This document shows, one piece after another, positions 57,790-64,000 of a stretch of DNA of 64,000 bases. The stretch spans positions 19,968-83,967 of the forward strand of contig MU130238.1 of NCBI GenBank assembly GCA_015039465.1, in the 5' to 3' direction. Position 1 is the stretch's first letter; each line of letters opens with the position of its first letter. The stretch is from Phlegmacium glaucopus (taxonomy: Eukaryota; Basidiomycota; Agaricomycetes; Agaricales; Cortinariaceae). The notes beneath the pieces are model-generated. The model did not search any database and was not told the DNA's origin. It worked only from the letters and a program-made list of their open reading frames with translations. The position numbers were made by a program, and so were the translations under genes.

Positions 57790-60656
57790 CAGCCATTTTC
57801 AATCACCTGTTTTTGGATAACCAGATTTGTAATACAATTTGTGATATTTTAAAAAGGATGGAGGATGACACATGAGTAGGCATCCATGTAACACCATGTT
57901 TTTTGATAAAAGGCCCCAAATAGTCTTTGTCTCACAAGTGTCATAAAGTTTGGGTATGAGAGTTTTTGCAGTCTTGAATGACCCATCAGCCAAAGAGTGG
58001 TAGCCTATTCTACAATATAAATGTGTGCTTCAACAAGAGTGGATGTAACAATGGGGAACTTATGGATCTTTGTCCAACCCCAAACCATCTCACTTGGATT
58101 TAATTTGCAATGGAACTTTGGCAGAAAGTAACACTTATGGCCTGCTTTTTCAATGATGATTTGTAGCAAGGGTTTTTCAGATTGAAAATCAGCTTGATCA
58201 GAAAGAATATTTTGCATGCAACAGGTGGAGCCAGATGGAGGAACAAATAAGTTGTGCTCTGCCTCCTCTGGCTCATCCATACCTGCCATTAATTCTGCTA
58301 ACTCTTGTGCTCGCTTATCCTTTGTTTTTTGTGACATTTTACATGCCTTGCAGTCACCTAGAAGAGCCTTGCCACCATTTTTTTGAACAAGTTCATCCCA
58401 AAGCCCATGCTCTTCAAGAACCTGTTGCATTCCTTTGGGCTGGCCTTTGAATTTGTAGTCAGGTGGTCAGCAGGTAGGTTATTGTTGAAATTTATTTTTT
58501 GGGTTGTTCCTTGAAGGTGTGGGTTGGGGCTGTCCATGGAAATGATAGTGTCATGCATTTGGCACTGCTTTCCTCTAGGATTGACATTCATTTCCTTTGC
58601 ATTGAGGGCATCTTCAGCAAAGGCACCATGGGCTGTTGACTGATCAAAGAAAAATTCTGCGACAGCCCCAGGGTAAAGCTTCTCAAAAAGTTGAATTGCT
58701 CATTTTATCTACTGCCAATGAGTGTCGGCCCAATTGTGGATAATTGAAGCACACCTGAGCAATAAGGCGCTCAGCATTCCACCACCCATCACTATTTTTT
58801 CCAGGGTAAATAATCTCATTGGCACAGTGGACAACCCACTCAGCTTCTGGCAGCATCTCTTGCTCAGCTATTTGCTCTGGTGTCAATCTCAAACACCCAC
58901 ATATCTCCAAGATGAGTCCCAAAATGTGTGTTGATTTTCCCTGTCCTTTCTTTCACAGAGGTGTCTTGCCATCCTTGGACCACACACGACACCATAGCTC
59001 ATTTGAATGGAATATGCTCTCATCTTGGTGAATCAGAATGTGGAGTTGATCCCCAGGGCCAAGTGTAGGGGCGATCCCCTCAAGGGTTTCATTGTCAAAA
59101 TGATAACAAAGACTGTATAAAACATCAAAAATCATACAATCAGAGTGAATATTGCTTACTGGTCATTTTTCCAGATTGCTTTCAAGAATTTTTCTCGGTA
59201 TTCTACCACATCATCTCTTTCATGACCATCCACATAAATTCCTTTTCACACCTCTGTCATATCATACCCTAATTTATGCAACCACTGAAGTGCACATCTT
59301 TCTGAAAATTTCTGTCCACCCAAATCAAGTCCAAGAGCAGGAATAATAACATTATTGACTTGCTTCTGAAGCTTGAGTGGTGTCATCTAATTCAAGGGTA
59401 AGATTATTTTTGTTATCAGTTATTTTAAATATCTTGCCTCTCCAAGAGCAACCACAGTCAGGTAACGCCGTACAGCTTGCACAATATGCTCATTATTGAG
59501 GAGGGAAGGATGGGTGTGGTGTTTTCCTGATCCTGTAGTCAGTAAAGCACGGAAGTGTCCAATGTACAAAGAGAGATGGTGGATTTTTTGAGCAAAATAT
59601 GGACCTTTTCCAACTGACTTTGCAATTACTACACTTGCACACTCTCATGGGTTCCATATACAAGGATTCAATCCATATTTTGATAGTAAATCGAGAAAAT
59701 TCTTAACAGCTTGAAGCTTGAATAGAGCTGGAAAGGATTTATGACTTCCCTGATCAGTTTCACCACAATCTCCCTCATTGTCTGCTTCTCTGGCTCACAC
59801 TCATCATCAACTGTTGCATCCAGCCACTCCAGTGATGGGACCTGTCCAATTATGTCTGTTGGGCCAAGGCTGGCCATTTGCAACAGCAACACATCCCAAT
59901 CAGCAGGGTGTCTCGGCTGGGCAACTGTGCCAAATGAAATTGACACTGCTGATCTCATGGGAACATCAATTTCATGGGCTTCAAGTTCAATCAGACTTTG
60001 ATGGGGATGGAAATAACTTTTTACTCACACAATGGCTCCTTTGGGTGCAGAAGTTGTGATGGAGAATCGGCACTTGGACTCAGAGATGACACAAGCCCCT
60101 TCTGACTTGGACCAGGATCCTTTCAAACAAACAAGGAGTCAATCTTGGCCAATCCTCTGGAGGCTTCACACAACTCTTTATTCCTTCTTGCAGCCATGGA
60201 CCTCCCTGTGCCAGAATAAGTTCCCAGAGCTTGAAGTGCGGTCCAAGGTTTCTTCTTTTCCTAGGAATTTCTCAAAAAGTACATCTTTGTTGAAAAAACA
60301 CCAACTTACCCATTTAATGTGCTCCTCAAGTTCAACAACACTCTCAATCACAACTTGATCTTCATAATCTGCCTTGAACCTGCTTTCCTTGTCTGATTCC
60401 GATGCCTTACCCAACTCTGATTCTGATTCATTGGTATCTGAGTCTGTCTCAATCTCCTCATCCACCACTGAGAAGTTGAATCCGGCCAAAGGAATTTCTT
60501 CATCAGAATCTTCCTTATCATTGACATGCAGATCAAGCTCAAAATCAGTATCCTGGAGCTTGTCAAAGGCATCTTCAACAAAGCCTGAGTCAAATACTGG
60601 TTTCCTGGATGCACATTGCAGTTTAGCACACTCAGATTGTTTACTTCTCTTTGGCA
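57790..60656 (-). pseudogene. DDE transposase gene of a fungal DNA transposon (IS630/Tc1-like)
   Basis: Start MPKRSKQSECAKLQCA at 60656, an acidic N-terminal part, a middle (VGKGPY, KGIYVDGHER) and a catalytic part with HQDESIFHSNE (first Asp), FFFDQSTAHGAFAEDAL (second Asp) and YFLPKFHCKLNPSEMVWGW (Glu), then YMDAYS near the end. The D...D...E order and these blocks match a large fungal DDE family that I associate with IS630/Tc1 elements; the exact name is uncertain. Breaks: TGA near 58955 (after GKTPL), frame changes near 58690 and 58440 (one base missing before PDYKFKGQPKG), and a TAG near 58005. Several short introns seem present. No terminal inverted repeats were identified. Confidence 0.75.
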
Positions 60657-60862
60657 TAGCAAGTAAGGTCAATATATATGGCCCATTCAGCCATTCCAAA
60701 ATGTTTCTTTTTTTTTCTCCAAAAGTGGATTTCAGTCATGTGACATGCCCATTTTCCAAAACCTGATTTTTACACTAATTCAGTTGTGTTTTCCTCCTAA
60801 TTTAAAAGGACTAGTGCTAAATTGAAAAACTGACCCCACAAAAGGCAGGTCGCCTTTATGTG

Positions 60863-61264
60863 TCACACACTGTACTGATATGGAGATAACAGAGATATGT
60901 AAATAAATGAAGATATGGTGTGATAAATAAAGATAATAAAAATGGTGTCATGTAAAAATAAAATAAAATAATAAAATAAGTAGTTGAATTGGGATTGGGA
61001 GTCAGACCAGGACCGATTGAGATTTGGGAGTTGAACCAGGACCGATTGAGATTTGGGAGTTGAACTGGGACCAATTGGGATTTGGGAGTTGGATTGGTCA
61101 GTTTGGGTTTGGGTCAAGTTTGTTGGTGAGGTGGAATATACCAAGTCATGGTTGGGTGTAGATTTGGGAGTGGAATCAGGATCAGGTTCAGAGTCAGGAC
61201 TGAGATCGGGGTCAGGCCCAATCAGGAGTCCATAGTTGGGCTGGAAATTGGGTGTCCCCTAACA
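60863..61264 (+). mobile_element. LTR family 1, 5'-truncated
   Basis: Follows the family-1 LTR at 584-1086 from its GATATGTAAATAA block through the GACCGATTGAGATTTGG units to the terminal GGTGTCCCCTAACA. The first part is missing. The GACCGATTGAG-type unit is repeated three times here. Confidence 0.85.
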
Positions 61265-61985
61265 CCCTAGGCCCTGGGCCTTGAAAAGTTGTTAAATACA
61301 TTATAATTGATTGACTTTGTTCAAGGAAAAAGAACAGAAAAATGAACAGTATTACAATGATCAAGTCAGATTTCACTCTTTTTGATGATTTCATTGCCAC
61401 ATTGTGTCCCTCACATCTAATGTAAAAATGTAAAAAATTCAGAATACTGTGGATATTGCTTTCTCCATGAGCTTCCAAGAAATTGAATTTAATGGTTGAG
61501 TGGTTGTGGAGATATAAATAAAAAAGTGTGGATTTTCAAACACTGGGTCCCATTCAAACACTGGACACATGATATATATAATTTTAGTTGCAAGCATGGA
61601 CAAAGCGTGGACACACTTCAAGTCCATTTACTAAAAATTTTGCCAACAACTTCCCAAGCCTTACATAATTTGATCCATTTGAACTAAAGATACCCTTAGT
61701 CATCATTGACTTGTTGTGCTCCCTGCATTACTTGCTATGCCTTGCCAGAACAGTTGATGCAGCAAATTGGTTAGGATCCTTTTTATATCAAATCCAATTT
61801 ATTCACCCTGTGATCTCTAGTGGTGCAATGTGTTCATACTATTTATTTTGTGACAATTACATATATATATCTGTATTACATTCTGTATCTTCCAAATTGA
61901 TCCCTTTTCAGTCCCTCGCATAAGATTATGTTGTTGTGAAAAGAAACTATAACCAAGCTCTGTGGACTGCCATAAGTTTAAGAAG
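61265..61985. other. 3' flank of the second NACHT-WD40 gene
   Basis: No gene is recognised. The part nearest the gene resembles the 3' flank of the first copy (AAGATTATGTTGTTGTG vs AAGATTGTGTTGTTGTG), so the duplication included downstream sequence. Confidence 0.45.
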
Positions 61986-64000
61986 CTAACATTGACACTA
62001 TATTCAAGAGAAAACATTAAGCAATGAAATGAAAATGTGGAATACAATATAAGGGGCATACATACTTCTAGAACCAAAATTTCTCCTGTTGCATATCCAA
62101 GGCAGATTTTGGACAAGTGATAGCTGACAGAGGTTGGGTGATGGAAAGGTGATGGAATCCAAATTTGATAGTTCATGGTGGTGTGGAATATTATGTCTTG
62201 ATATATATCAAGGAATGATAACTGTAATGAGGGATGAAGCCAGCTAGAAGGATGATGATGGATATAAATGCCATCAAGAATTGATGATAATTGACTATTA
62301 TCAGATATAGATGGAAGAGACATATCCCCATTGAACTTTGCCACACACTCTCCTGTGGTTGTATTCCAGATCTGTGCAGTGTTATCACTAGATGCAGACA
62401 CAATATGCATACCATCAGGGGAGAAGATGGCAGAGCAGACCCATCCTGAATGCCCCTTCAGCTCTGCTTCACACTCTCCAGTGGCTGCATTCCAGATCCG
62501 TGCAGTGTTATCCTTAGATGCAGACACAATATACATACCATCAGGAGAGAAAACAGCAGAGTTAACACAATCTAAATGTCCTTTCAGTTCTGCTTCACAC
62601 TCTCCTGTGGCTGTATTCCATATCCGTGCAGTATTATCATGAGAGGCAGACACAATATGCATACTATCAGGAGAGAAGACAGCAGAGTAGACAAAATGTG
62701 AATGTCCTATCAAATTTGCTTCACACTCTCCTGTGGCTGCATTCCAGATCATTGCAGTGTTATCAAAAGATGCAGACACAATATGCATACCATCAGGAGA
62801 GTAGATGGCAGAGTAGACAAAATTTGAATGTCCTTTCAGCTCTGCTTCACTCTCTCCTGTGGCTGTATTCCAGATGTGTGCAGTGTTATCCTTAGATGCA
62901 GAGACAATGTGCATACCATCAGGAGAGAAGACAGCAGAGTAGACCTGTCCTGAATGTCCTTTCAGCTCTGCTTCACAGTCTGCTATGGCTATATTCCAGA
63001 TCTGTGCAGTATTATCCTTAGATGCAGTCACAATATGTATACCATCAGGAGAGAAGACAGCAGAGTTGACCCAATCTGAATGTCCTTTCAGCTCTGCCTC
63101 ACACTCTCCTGTGGCTGCATTCCAGATCTGTGCAGTGTTATCCCTTGATGCAGAGACAATGTGCATACCATCAGGAGAGAAGGCAACAGAGTGAATCCTT
63201 TCTGAATGTCCTTTCAACTCTGCTTCACACTCTCCAGTGACTGCATTCCAGATCCATGCAGTCTTATCAAAAGATGCAGTCACAATATGCATACCATCAG
63301 GAGAGAAGATAGCAGAGTTGACACAATCTAAATGTCCTTTCAGCTGCACTTCACACTCTCCTGTGGCTACATTCCAGGTCCATGCAGTATTATCATCAGA
63401 TGCAGACACAATATACATACCATCAGGTGAGAAGACAGCAGAGTTGACACAATCTAAATGTCCTTTCAGCTCTACCTTACACTCTCCTGTGACTGCATTC
63501 CAGATCCGTGCCGTATTATCATCAGAGGCAGACACAATATGCATACCATCAGGAGAGAAGACAGCAGAGTTGACACAGTCTAAATGTCCTTTCAGCTCTG
63601 CCTCACACTCTCCTGTGGCTGCATTCCAGATCTGTGCAGTGTTATCAAAAGATGCAGTCACAATATGCCTACTGTCAGCAGAGAAGACAGCAGAGTTGAC
63701 ACAATCTAAATGTCCTTTGAGCTCTGCTTCACACTCTCCTGTGGCTGTATTCCATATCTGTGCAGTGTTATCTGAAGATGCAGAAACAATATGCATACCA
63801 TCAGGAGAGAAGACAGCAGAGTGAACCCATCCTGAATGTCCTTTCAGCTCTGCTTCACACCCTCCTGTGGCTGCATTCCAGATCCATGCATTTTGATCAT
63901 AACATGCAGACACAATATGCATACCATCAGGAGAGAAGGCAGCATATTTGACAACTCCTGAATGCCTTAGAACTGCTTCAGTCAGGCTCCATGCCTTTCT
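61986..64000 (-). CDS. NACHT-WD40 NLR-like receptor, second copy (3' part only)
   Basis: An open frame runs in from the right edge (RKAWSLTEAVLR, identical to the first gene) through thirteen WD40 repeats (62327-63964) and the same tail (CNATGE replaced by KICLGYATGEILVLE). As in copy 1, a GTATGT...TATAG intron after ILVLE would end the protein quickly (stop 61988-61986); unspliced, the frame is open to 61817. The NACHT part lies beyond the window, so the class is inferred from the first copy. WD40 propellers sense ligands in this receptor class. Confidence 0.85.
62327..63964 (-). repeat. Thirteen WD40 repeats of 126 bp, second array
   Basis: Thirteen units of 42 codons, same number as in the first gene. 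Five units share HLDCVNSA, showing copying within the array. Long plus-strand open frames here are mirror images of the repeats and not genes. Confidence 0.95.

Noticed and set aside
48757..63951. Many plus-strand frames over the WD40 arrays
   Set aside because: They are reverse-strand shadows of the 126-bp coding repeats.

Overview
This window looks like a piece of a basidiomycete (probably Agaricomycete) nuclear genome. The genes carry short GT-AG introns of about 50-70 nt. The mobile elements are fungal types: a Tad1-like LINE, copia and gypsy LTR elements, a Plavaka-type zinc finger, and a DDE transposase family. There are also NACHT-WD40 genes of the fungal NLR type. No ribosomal RNA gene, confident tRNA gene or CRISPR array was seen.

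Layout. 1-27.4 kb is a nest of decayed mobile elements: a copia 3' end split by a solo LTR; a LINE of about 6.3 kb (2768-13064) that itself received a fold-back element, a solo LTR and a Mutator-like non-autonomous element; a gag remnant; a 5' fragment of a NACHT gene cut by two solo LTRs; three copies of one uncharacterised repeat; and a TE-associated gene of unknown function. 28.1-43.1 kb is a compact island of six apparently intact housekeeping genes: a three-RRM RNA-binding protein, a RAD51-family protein (divergent from the first), 5-formyl-THF cyclo-ligase, a C2H2 transcription factor, PIG-P, and exonuclease 1. I traced exon models for all six that stay in frame from start to stop. 43.1-64 kb is again repeat-rich. 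It holds a complete NACHT-WD40 gene (48.2-52.7 kb), a rearranged and decayed duplicate of the TF-tail/EXO1 region (53.5-55.6 kb), a decayed DDE transposase gene (57.8-60.7 kb), and the 3' half of a second NACHT-WD40 gene running off the right edge.

Three themes stand out. The two NLR-like genes each carry exactly thirteen 42-residue WD40 repeats, nearly identical except at a few positions; this is the pattern of fungal allorecognition receptors. Mobile elements, and also the duplicated EXO1 copy, show changes of the CpG to TpG/CpA type, including many probable CGA-to-TGA stops, which suggests methylation-linked mutation of repeats. Target-site duplications are well enough preserved that the order of insertion can be read for most of the nest.

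Limits: no database search was possible. Protein family calls rest on recognised motifs, and splice sites were chosen by eye and by reading-frame continuity.
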